A DNA stretch of 17,882 nt from JAWLFY01 sp964462125 (GTDB lineage: Bacteria; Planctomycetota; Planctomycetia; Pirellulales; Pirellulaceae): NCBI GenBank assembly GCA_964462125.1, contig CAYWXT010000103.1:1-17882 (forward strand). Reading direction: 5' to 3'. Below, piece by piece: positions 1-7,273 of the stretch (its first letter is position 1; each line of letters opens with the position of its first letter). The notes below the pieces were generated by a model that was not told the origin of the DNA, ran no database searches, and saw only the letters and a list, made by a program, of their open reading frames with translations. The position numbers and the translations under genes were made by a program.

Positions 1-151
1 CGGCTACCATCTTGAAACCCCTTCGGGGTAAAAACCGAGCGCGCCGATCTGCGACACCCTTCGGGGTCGGCGGCGCGCGCGGGCGCGGCATTCCGGCGGT
101 GCGCTGCGCGACCGCCGGCTACCATCTTGAAACCCCTTCGGGGTAAAAACC
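1..151. repeat. Pair of identical 36-bp hairpin repeats flanking a GC-rich palindrome
   Basis: Positions 1-36 and 116-151 are identical over 36 bp. Each copy contains ACCCCTTCGGGGT, a perfect five-pair stem closed by a TTCG tetraloop, followed by an A-run on the plus strand. A related imperfect hairpin (ACCCTTCGGGGT) lies at about 53-65. Between the copies, CCGGCGGT (93-100) and ACCGCCGG (111-118) form a perfect 8-bp inverted repeat around a 10-nt loop, running into the second copy. The first copy begins at the window edge, so the element may extend leftward. It lies about 185 bp past the oxidoreductase stop codon. It looks like a dispersed REP-like or stem-loop repeat, or a structured 3' region; the class is inferred, not identified. 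Confidence 0.75.
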
Positions 152-334
152 CAGAGCGCCCAGCTATGGATTGGGGACCGCGGAGCTGAAGACCGGCGTC
201 GCCGCGCCGTCATCGCACCCGGCCACGATCCCGGAACGATCGATCTCGCCCGTCCGCAATCCAGACACGGATCGATCGCGACCTTCCGCATTCCAGACCC
301 GAATCGATCGCGCCTGGATCGCTTGTGTCGTGGG
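152..334. other. Non-coding 3' flank with imperfect 32-bp-period repeat
   Basis: No convincing gene is seen here. Positions 253-280 and 285-312 match at 25 of 28 positions with a period of 32. A weaker third echo of the ATCGATC core lies at 239-248. The stretch is downstream of the oxidoreductase stop (335-337, minus strand), so it would be in its 3' untranslated region. No T-tract terminator is visible. Confidence 0.5.
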
Positions 335-2203
335 TCACGCCACCGGTTTCTTCATGAACTCGGTTTCCGCGGCGATGTCACTGCCATCGGGGGTGGCGTC
401 GCTGTCCATCTCGAACCACTCTTCGTCGAACTTCAGGAAGCCTCCCTTGCCAGCGGCCGCTTTCTTGATGGCGACGTTGGTCCCCAAGGCGATCACCGCA
501 TCGCCCATGGCAACCTCCGGATGACAGCGGACCTGGTTCTCTGCCGACGGGTTGCGGATGCAGTAGGCCCAGTGCTCGATCTCTTCGCGGTAACCGCGGC
601 TGACCGGGCCGGAGTCGGCCGCTTGAGCAACCGGCGCGGCGAAGTCGCCGCTGGCGCTGGTGTCCAAGGCGAAGCCTCCCTCCTGCTTGGCCACCCCGAC
701 TTTGCTGCTGGTGTCGCTGTTGCGGTACAGCAGCACATCGGTCTCCTTGTCCAGGATCAGCGTTCCCTTGGTCCCCATCACGACTTCGCCCCAGCCGCCG
801 AAGCCGTTGCCGTTGATCGACGAATAGGTGACGACGACTTTCTTCTCCGGGTCCGTCTCGTAACCGGGCACCGGGCCGGACCGTTCAAGCTCGCCAGCGG
901 CGTTCTTGGCCTTGGCTGGGTAGTTTCGGACGCGGTCGTAGTAGCCAACATCGAACGACTTGTCGTAGGCCGGTCCCGGGAACTCGTACATGCAGTAGAC
1001 GTGATCGCCGACTTCGCGATCGGTGGGCATGATGTGCAGCCCACCGACGGCGTGGACCGAGAGGGGGTGCACTTTCTTGCCGTCGTCCCGGAGGGAGCTG
1101 AGGAAGATACTGACCGCGTCGAGTTGGTGGCTGCCCAATTCTGCCATCAGCCCGGCGCCGGTGCGGTCGAACAGTCGCCAGCGATGAAGTTCCTGCATCG
1201 CGGTGAAAACATGGTCGCCGATGGAGAAGTCTTGATAGCCGAATTCCTTCGGATCGACGTTCTTGTCGGCGTCCCAGGCGGTCCACTGGGCGATTTCGGC
1301 TTCCAGCTGTTCGATCTCGGCCGGGTCCCGGGCATCGCGAAGGGCCCGTTGGCGGTACTCGATATCTTTCGCGATTCTATCGAACATCTCGCCGTTGGCG
1401 GTTCGCTCACCGCCAGGGATCGGCATCGACCAGCTATCGGATCCCGGCAGGTTGCCACGGTGCCACTGGGCGCGGATGTGGTGCAGTTGTCCGAGCAGCC
1501 CCCAGCGGATCAGGTTGACCGCGTTGTCGTATTTGACGTTGTAGTGGCGTTGGTGGCCGGTTGCCAAATGGATCGGATTTCCGTTGGCATCCTCCATCTC
1601 GCCTGCCATCCGCGACATGATCTTGCACTGGGCGACGGTGCGGGCCATCAGTTTTTCGGTCAACACGTGCAGGCCGCGCTCCATCGCCTGGGCGGCAACC
1701 GGGGCATGCAGCCATAGTGGCAGGGCGATGATGACCCCTTCAATGTCAAGGTCAGGATCATTGAGACAGGCGGTGATGCCGCCATTGCTGGCATCGTAGA
1801 CCTTGACGTTGCGCCGCGCCTCCGCCTCGTCCTTGTAGCCAGCGACACGGATCAACCCGGGGCGGCGCTGCAGTGCCGCGGGGCTCGAGCGATCGCCATG
1901 AAAGGCGCGGTGAATGCTAAACGGCCGGATGTCGCAGATCGCTTTGACGTCGACGTAGTCGGGATTGCACCCGCCGATCAGCACGTTCCCTTCGTCGCCG
2001 GTCCCGATGACCGCCACGCGGACCGGGTCGTTGACCTTGCCATAGCCAAAATAGGCCGCACCGAGACCGGCACCGCTGACGGCGCCGGCGGCGACGATGC
2101 CACGCAGGAAATCACGGCGGTTGACGTCGTAATAGCTGCCGACCGCGGCGTAATAGTTGTGTTGGCCGACTTCGCGTTGTTCGTTGGAGAGTTTATCAAC
2201 CAC
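335..2203 (-). CDS. Tat-exported Gfo/Idh/MocA family oxidoreductase
   Basis: A 622-residue NAD(P)-dependent oxidoreductase of the Gfo/Idh/MocA family. The family typically oxidises or epimerises sugars, inositols or related polyols; the substrate here is unknown. Residues 28-34 read NRRDFLR and precede a hydrophobic stretch (about 36-54), a twin-arginine signal, so the folded protein with bound cofactor is probably exported. The Rossmann nucleotide-binding motif is VAVIGTGDEGN (about 63-73). The usual EKP motif after the fourth strand appears as EKLMA: the lysine is kept and the proline replaced. The C-terminal substrate domain carries the planctomycete-typical GAGLMAELGSHQLD. The start is GTG at 2203 with AGGAG six bases upstream, inside the end of the DoxX-like gene. 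Only 3 nt separate the two genes, so they are probably translationally coupled. The exact substrate cannot be read from sequence. Confidence 0.9.
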   Translation of the reverse strand: MVDKLSNEQREVGQHNYYAAVGSYYDVNRRDFLRGIVAAGAVSGAGLGAAYFGYGKVNDPVRVAVIGTGDEGNVLIGGCNPDYVDVKAICDIRPFSIHRAFHGDRSSPAALQRRPGLIRVAGYKDEAEARRNVKVYDASNGGITACLNDPDLDIEGVIIALPLWLHAPVAAQAMERGLHVLTEKLMARTVAQCKIMSRMAGEMEDANGNPIHLATGHQRHYNVKYDNAVNLIRWGLLGQLHHIRAQWHRGNLPGSDSWSMPIPGGERTANGEMFDRIAKDIEYRQRALRDARDPAEIEQLEAEIAQWTAWDADKNVDPKEFGYQDFSIGDHVFTAMQELHRWRLFDRTGAGLMAELGSHQLDAVSIFLSSLRDDGKKVHPLSVHAVGGLHIMPTDREVGDHVYCMYEFPGPAYDKSFDVGYYDRVRNYPAKAKNAAGELERSGPVPGYETDPEKKVVVTYSSINGNGFGGWGEVVMGTKGTLILDKETDVLLYRNSDTSSKVGVAKQEGGFALDTSASGDFAAPVAQAADSGPVSRGYREEIEHWAYCIRNPSAENQVRCHPEVAMGDAVIALGTNVAIKKAAAGKGGFLKFDEEWFEMDSDATPDGSDIAAETEFMKKPVA

Positions 2204-2215
2204 GGTTCACTCCTG
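2203..2215 (-). promoter_or_regulatory. Ribosome binding site overlapping upstream stop codon
   Basis: On the minus strand the DoxX-like gene ends CAGGAGTGAACC just before the GTG of the oxidoreductase. The AGGAG Shine-Dalgarno core shares its last base region with the TGA stop, leaving a 6-nt spacer to GTG. This arrangement favours re-initiation by ribosomes finishing the first gene. Confidence 0.75.
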
Positions 2216-3160
2216 GACGGTGGGAGGACCCCACACCTTACGGACGATCAAATGCAGAAAGAAATCGAGCCCGGCGAACCGCCCGGCTCCGGTGCCGGCG
2301 AGCACGAGGCACGCCATTCCTTCCACCAATTGGTAATAGGTGGAACCCGGTCCCGTTTCGGGGGGAAACCTGCTCAAGAATACAGAACCGAGAAAACCGG
2401 CCGCAGCTAACGACGCGACCGGGGTAAAAAGTCCCAAAAGCAGGCACAGGCCAACGATGGTGTCGAAGTAGGGGACGAACCGATCAAGCCGGCTGGTGTC
2501 CACCACCCCTGTTGCAGGGAGGTTGAGCGCCAACGGCAGGTTGCTGTCGAGTTGCTCGTCGGTGGCGACCCCGTTCTGGGCGAGCTCGTAGTTTCGCGAA
2601 ATGGCATCGATCTGCTCAAGCACCGGAGTGATCTTGGCGGTCCACTCGCGGCGGATCTCCTCTCGCTGCCCACTCAAGCTGGCCACCTCCTGCCGCGCCG
2701 GGTCGACCTGCAGCGCCTCGACCCGATCACGTCCCAACTCATACTCCTCAATGTCGTCCTGGTTCAGCTCGACCACATAGTCGTACTGTTCCACCGCCCG
2801 GACGTAGTTCTCCTGGGCCCGCCGCTCCTGCTGCTCATCGAATCCAAAATGGTCGATGACGCGGTTACGGTAGCGCGCCCACTCGGTCATCATCCGCTCG
2901 CGGTCGAGCCGCATTTGCCCGTCGTGGTCCCAAACCACCTGGTGAAAGTGGCCCGCAAACGGCCCCTCAGCAGCGGCGAAAAATGGAGCTGCACTCCAGG
3001 ATCCCTTCGACTCGAGTTTATCGACCCCCTCGCTGAAGAAATGGATGCCGACGGTGAGCCGCAGCAAGACCAACATCGTCACGCCGACCCAGCCGAGAAG
3101 CCGGGGCGAAAGCCCCCAACCAACGGCCAAACGCAGGGGGGATAACAGCAGCTTTAGCAC
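2207..3160 (-). CDS. DoxX-like membrane protein with large charged insert
   Basis: A 317-residue membrane protein. A first hydrophobic helix (about 22-43) runs into HFFSEGVDKLESKGSW, the DoxX-type signature of an Arg/Glu/Lys-bearing first helix. Hydrophobic segments resume at about 229-262 and 277-306, giving roughly four helices in all. Between them lies a long soluble charged region (about 50-225) rich in E, R, Q and K, probably partly coiled coil, including DRERMMTEWARYRNR and QREEIRREW. Ordinary DoxX proteins are about 130-180 residues, so the insert roughly doubles the size. DoxX/DoxD relatives act in membrane redox chemistry such as quinone-linked thiosulfate oxidation; that role here is inference. 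The GTG start at 3160 has no strong ribosome binding site; a later start at about residue 30 is possible but would cut helix one. It is the first gene of a unit with the oxidoreductase. Confidence 0.8.
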   Translation of the reverse strand: MLKLLLSPLRLAVGWGLSPRLLGWVGVTMLVLLRLTVGIHFFSEGVDKLESKGSWSAAPFFAAAEGPFAGHFHQVVWDHDGQMRLDRERMMTEWARYRNRVIDHFGFDEQQERRAQENYVRAVEQYDYVVELNQDDIEEYELGRDRVEALQVDPARQEVASLSGQREEIRREWTAKITPVLEQIDAISRNYELAQNGVATDEQLDSNLPLALNLPATGVVDTSRLDRFVPYFDTIVGLCLLLGLFTPVASLAAAGFLGSVFLSRFPPETGPGSTYYQLVEGMACLVLAGTGAGRFAGLDFFLHLIVRKVWGPPTVQE

Positions 3161-3460
3161 GGAGAATCGGCTCGGAGATGAAGAATTCGGGGAGGTGGGG
3201 GCCGGAATTCACACGGGAGGGCACAGCCATCATGGGCTCGAACTCCACCACAACATCGCGAATGATCCCGGATATACCGTTATTATGACAGCTTAACGGC
3301 AAGTCGCCAAGGTTCTACCGGCAGACCCTGTCGATTTCAATGATGGGACTGTTGACCTCGCCAACATTTCCTCCCCCGGGCCGTGACCAAAGTTTCGGAT
3401 CTCGGTAGGCTGGACGGCCGACGCCCGCGCTGGGCCGTCGAGCCCCACGGAGGAACGCTG
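3161..3460. other. Divergent intergenic region (DoxX-like gene / dnaE)
   Basis: About 300 bp separate the divergent starts. It must hold promoters for both directions, but no confident -35/-10 pair was found. The AT-richer part at about 3270-3300 (containing TATACCGTTATTATGACAGC) is the likeliest promoter zone. No small gene with a credible start was seen. An in-frame upstream ATG at 3383 would extend DnaE by 26 residues but lacks a ribosome binding site. Confidence 0.4.
3449..3460 (+). promoter_or_regulatory. Ribosome binding site that fixes the dnaE start
   Basis: GGAGG (3449-3453) followed by AACGCTG and ATG at 3461 is a near-ideal Shine-Dalgarno arrangement. It favours this start over the ATG at 3383, which has no comparable site and would add a non-conserved 26-residue leader. 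Confidence 0.85.
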
Positions 3461-6400
3461 ATGTCTGATCCTGCGATCGCGACTGACCCGACGAGCTCCA
3501 CGAACTCAAGGAGCTCCACGGAGCCGTTCGTGCACCTGCATTGTCACAGCCACTACAGCCTGCTCGATGGGGCCGGGGACATTGGCAAGTTGGTGCAGCG
3601 AACGGTCGACCACGGGATGAACGCGCTGGCCCTGACCGACCATGGCAACCTGCACGGGGCGTTGGAGTTTTACCGCAAGGCGAAGGACGCGGGAATCAAC
3701 CCGATCGTCGGCTACGAGGCCTACATCGCCCCGGGCAGCCGGTTCGACAAGGGGGGAGCGAGCAGCAGCAAGGATGCGAGCTACCACCTGACGTTGCTGG
3801 CCCGGAACCGCACCGGGTTCCGAAATCTGGTCAAGCTCGCCAGCGCCGCGTCGCTGGAAGGGTTCTACTTCAAGCCGCGGATCGATAAGGAGATCTTGGA
3901 AAAATACAACGAGGGGATCGTCTGCTTGTCCGGTTGCGTCAGCAGCGAATTCAGTCGGGCGGTGATGAAGGGGATCGACACGGAGGAACACGAGCGCCAC
4001 GCCCGCGAGATCGCCGGCTGGTTCCACAACGTGTTCGGCGATCGCTACTTCATCGAGATCATGAACAACGACATCAGCGTCCAGCAGATGCAGTTGGAAG
4101 GTGCGGTGGAGATCGCCAAGCGGATGGGGTTGCCGCTGGTGGCGACCAGTGACACCCACTATGTCGATCCCGAAGATGCCGAGGCGCAGGACATCCTGCT
4201 GTGCATCAACACTGGTCGTTTCCGCACCGACACCTCGCGGATGAAGATGGAGAACGACCAATTCTTCCTCCGAAGCCCCGCGCAGATGTACGAAAAGTTT
4301 CCGGGGTTGGAGGATGCCGTCGCGCGGAGCCAGGAGATCGCTGACTCGGTCGACATCGATATCGAACTCGGCAAGCATTTCTTTCCGAAGTTCGAATGCC
4401 CGGAGCAGAAGCCGCCGATCGAATACCTGCGGGAGCTGTGCATCAAGGGGCTCCATGAGCGGTACGCGGGGGACCCGGAGCGGATCATCGACGGCGAGCT
4501 CAGCGACGAGGTGATCGCGCGGCTTGACCGCGAGTTGGGAGTGATCGAAACGCTCGGCTACCCGACCTACTTCCTGATCGTGTGGGATTTCGTCGAGCAC
4601 GCTCGCAGGCGCGGGATTTCCGCCACGGCGCGCGGCAGCGGCGTCGGGGCGATCGTCTGTTACGCCCTCTACCTCTCGCACGTCTGCCCCCTCCGCTATG
4701 ACCTGCTGTTCGAACGCTTCTTGGACGAAAGCCGGACGGAACCGCCCGATATCGATATCGACTTTGAAAAGGAACGCCGCGGCGAGGTCATCGACTACGT
4801 CAAAGAACGCTACGGCAACGAAATGGTATGCCAGATCGGGACCTTCGGGACCTTGGCCGCCCGGGCGGCGATCAAGGACACCGGCCGCGCCCTGGGGGTT
4901 CCCCTGGCCCGCGTCAATCAGATCACGGAGATGGTCCCCGATGAGCTGAAGATCACCATCGAAAAGGCACTGGAGAAGAGCGAGGATTTAAAGCGGGCGT
5001 ACGACGGGGACCCGGAGATCCGCGAGTTGCTCGATCTGGCCAGCCGCATCGAAGGGCTGGCGCGGAACGTCGGAACCCATGCCGCCGCCGTGGTGATCGG
5101 GGACAAACCGCTCACCGAATATGTGCCGCTGGGCCGGGTCCCGGGAAAGCAAGACGTGATCACCCAGTGGTCGATGAACGACGTCGAGGCGGCCGGGCTG
5201 CTGAAGATGGACTTCCTCGGCCTCCGCAACCTGACGATCCTGAGCCGCGCGGTGAAGTTGATCGAACAGACCACCGCCCAGGCGGTCGATCCGCTGACGT
5301 TTCCGCTCGACGACCGGGAAACCTATGCCCTGTTGCAGCGGGGCGAGACCAAGGGGGTGTTCCAACTCGAATCGGGAGGCATTCGCGATCTGCTGCTGCG
5401 GATGAAGCCGGACCAGTTCACCGACATCATCGCGACCGCCGCCTTGTACCGACCCGGTCCGCTCGAAGGTGGCATGGTCGATGACTATGTCGATATCAAA
5501 CACGGCCGCCAGCAGCCGGAGTACAAACACCCGGTGCTCAAGGAAATCCTGGAAGAGACCAACTCGATCATGGTCTATCAGGAACAGGTGATGCGGATCC
5601 TGAACCGGCTCGGCAAGATCCCGTTGGCCAACGCGTACACCTGCATCAAGGCGATCAGCAAAAAGAAAGAGGCGCTGATCAACCAGAACCACGAGGCGTT
5701 CATCCAAGGGGCGATCGAAAACGGACTGTCCAAAAAGGACGCTGATGACATCTGGCAACTGATCGTCAAGTTCGCCGGCTACGGCTTCAACAAGTCACAC
5801 AGCACCGCCTATGCCCTGGTCGCCTACCAAACCGCCTACCTGAAGGCCCATTACCCGGTCGAATTCATGGCGGCGTTGCTCTCCAGCGACATCTCGGCGC
5901 GAAACTTCAAACGGAAGGATTCACTCGTCGAGCACATGGAGGATTGCAGCCGAATGGGGATCGAAGTCATCCCGCCTGATGTGAACAGCAGCGATGCTGA
6001 CTTTTCCGTCGCCGACGGCAAGATCCATTTTGCCCTCTCGGCGATCAAGGCGTGCGGCGGTTCGACCGCGGAAACGATCGAAACAGAACGAAAGACAGGT
6101 GGCCCTTACAAGGACCTGTTCGATTTCTGCGAACGCGTCGATCCCGGCGCCTGTAACCGTTCGGCGATCGAAACGCTGATCAAGGCGGGCGCGATGGACA
6201 GCTTCGGGGCCAAGCGGAGCCAACTGGCCGCGGTCGTCGAGCGGGCTTTGCAGGCCGGGGCATCGGTTCAAGCCGACCGCAAATCGGGCCAGGCGAGCTT
6301 GTTCGGGGCGCTGCTGGACGACGAGCCCGCCGAGCAGGAACAAGCCAAGGCCTCGATGCCGCTGCCCGACATCGAGGAGTGGCCGGAGCGGGATAAACTG

Positions 6401-7057
6401 CTCGCTGAAAAGGAAGTCCTCGGGTTTTATCTCGCCAGCCACCCATTGGCCGAGCACGAGAAAAAACTCGCCACGTTCCGCACTCACACGACCGACCGCT
6501 TGGGCGACGTCAAGGAGCGGGGCGAGGTGATCGTCGGCGGAATGATCAGCTCGATCAAGTTCGCCCACACCAAAAACGGCAAACCAGGGCAACCGACCAA
6601 GTACGCCAACTTTGACTTGGAAGACATGCAGGGGAACCTCCGCTGCATCGTCTGGCCGCGAAGCTTCGTCGACTGCGGCGAGCGGGTTCAAGCCGACGCG
6701 GTGGTCCTGGCCCGCGGCAAGGTCGATCGGCGGGGTGGGGGCGATGAGGTCAACCTGATCGTCGACGAGTTGATCCCGCTCGGCGAGATCGACGCCCGCT
6801 ACACCCACGGCATCCGCATCCGGATCGACGAAGCGGAGCACGATTCGCAGACGCTCGTCCGTGTCCGCGAAATCGTCCGCGGCTATCCCGGCTCGAAGGA
6901 ACTGCTGTTCACGATGGCGTTGAGCCAGGGCGAGACGGTGCACATGAAGGCGGACCGTTTCCGTGTCGACATCACGCCGGAGCTACGCGACCGCCTCGAC
7001 GACCTACTCGGCGGTGGCCACTACAAACTGTTGATGAGCAAACCCAGGGGGCGGTAG
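3461..7057 (+). CDS. dnaE: DNA polymerase III alpha subunit (DnaE)
   Basis: The replicative C-family DNA polymerase, 1198 residues against 1160 in E. coli. The start is ATG 3461, preceded by GGAGG with a 7-nt spacer. An N-terminal PHP domain (about 23-300) opens with FVHLHCHSHYSLLDG. All nine PHP metal ligands known from Mycobacterium tuberculosis DnaE1 have counterparts: H27, H29, D36, H61, E86, H109, C159, D231 and H233. This suggests an intrinsic proofreading exonuclease. The polymerase aspartates are D430 and D432 (PPDIDIDFE) and D584 (KMDFLGL); the 154-residue spacing equals that between E. coli D401 and D555. QASLF at 944-948 is an internal beta-clamp binding motif. An OB-fold follows (about 1020-1100, GEVIVGGMISSIKF). 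No intein or truncation is seen. It stands alone in orientation with ygfZ downstream. Confidence 0.98.
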   Translation: MSDPAIATDPTSSTNSRSSTEPFVHLHCHSHYSLLDGAGDIGKLVQRTVDHGMNALALTDHGNLHGALEFYRKAKDAGINPIVGYEAYIAPGSRFDKGGASSSKDASYHLTLLARNRTGFRNLVKLASAASLEGFYFKPRIDKEILEKYNEGIVCLSGCVSSEFSRAVMKGIDTEEHERHAREIAGWFHNVFGDRYFIEIMNNDISVQQMQLEGAVEIAKRMGLPLVATSDTHYVDPEDAEAQDILLCINTGRFRTDTSRMKMENDQFFLRSPAQMYEKFPGLEDAVARSQEIADSVDIDIELGKHFFPKFECPEQKPPIEYLRELCIKGLHERYAGDPERIIDGELSDEVIARLDRELGVIETLGYPTYFLIVWDFVEHARRRGISATARGSGVGAIVCYALYLSHVCPLRYDLLFERFLDESRTEPPDIDIDFEKERRGEVIDYVKERYGNEMVCQIGTFGTLAARAAIKDTGRALGVPLARVNQITEMVPDELKITIEKALEKSEDLKRAYDGDPEIRELLDLASRIEGLARNVGTHAAAVVIGDKPLTEYVPLGRVPGKQDVITQWSMNDVEAAGLLKMDFLGLRNLTILSRAVKLIEQTTAQAVDPLTFPLDDRETYALLQRGETKGVFQLESGGIRDLLLRMKPDQFTDIIATAALYRPGPLEGGMVDDYVDIKHGRQQPEYKHPVLKEILEETNSIMVYQEQVMRILNRLGKIPLANAYTCIKAISKKKEALINQNHEAFIQGAIENGLSKKDADDIWQLIVKFAGYGFNKSHSTAYALVAYQTAYLKAHYPVEFMAALLSSDISARNFKRKDSLVEHMEDCSRMGIEVIPPDVNSSDADFSVADGKIHFALSAIKACGGSTAETIETERKTGGPYKDLFDFCERVDPGACNRSAIETLIKAGAMDSFGAKRSQLAAVVERALQAGASVQADRKSGQASLFGALLDDEPAEQEQAKASMPLPDIEEWPERDKLLAEKEVLGFYLASHPLAEHEKKLATFRTHTTDRLGDVKERGEVIVGGMISSIKFAHTKNGKPGQPTKYANFDLEDMQGNLRCIVWPRSFVDCGERVQADAVVLARGKVDRRGGGDEVNLIVDELIPLGEIDARYTHGIRIRIDEAEHDSQTLVRVREIVRGYPGSKELLFTMALSQGETVHMKADRFRVDITPELRDRLDDLLGGGHYKLLMSKPRGR

Positions 7058-7088
7058 CACATCGATCCGACTCGCCCGGCCGCGTCGC

Positions 7089-7105
7089 ACAGGCTGCCAG
7101 CCTGT
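7089..7105 (+). terminator. Possible hairpin downstream of dnaE
   Basis: ACAGGCT and AGCCTGT form a perfect 7-bp stem with a GCC loop, 32 nt after the dnaE stop. There is no following T-run, so intrinsic termination is doubtful. It may equally be a dispersed palindromic repeat. Confidence 0.4.
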
Positions 7106-7148
7106 AGACCGAGGACCGAGATCTCAAATCGCCCGCTTCCTCTCACGC

Positions 7149-7190
7149 GGGGTGTGGAAAGGGGGGTGTGGAAAGGGGGTGGGGGTTGGG
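7149..7190 (+). repeat. 14-bp G-rich tandem repeat, possible G-quadruplex
   Basis: GGGGTGTGGAAAGG occurs twice back to back (7149-7162 and 7163-7176), followed by GGGTGGGGGTTGGG. Four G-tracts at 7161-7166, 7175-7179, 7181-7185 and 7188-7190 are spaced by 8, 1 and 2 nt, compatible with a G-quadruplex on the coding strand. It ends 83 nt before the preferred ygfZ start. Confidence 0.6.
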
Positions 7191-7273
7191 AGTAAGGTTT
7201 GCGCTCCGTGACGATCCGGCTCGGCGAGCCGGACGTACTGGCCCCTCGCGTGATTGATTCTCTGGAAGGTTTC

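Noticed and set aside
1..151. CRISPR array suggested by two exact 36-bp repeats
   Set aside because: Only two copies are visible, with a 79-bp gap that itself contains a hairpin and a palindrome rather than a spacer of usual size, and no cas genes are present.
323..1717. Long open frame on the plus strand (464 residues)
   Set aside because: It lies wholly inside the well-supported oxidoreductase on the opposite strand and has no family features; it is a high-GC shadow frame.
3383..3460. Upstream start giving DnaE 26 more residues
   Set aside because: There is no ribosome binding site, the sequence is not family-like, and a strong GGAGG site precedes the ATG at 3461.
3506..4681. Long minus-strand open frame (391 residues) opposite dnaE
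   Set aside because: It is antisense to conserved PHP and polymerase motifs of DnaE and shows no domain of its own.
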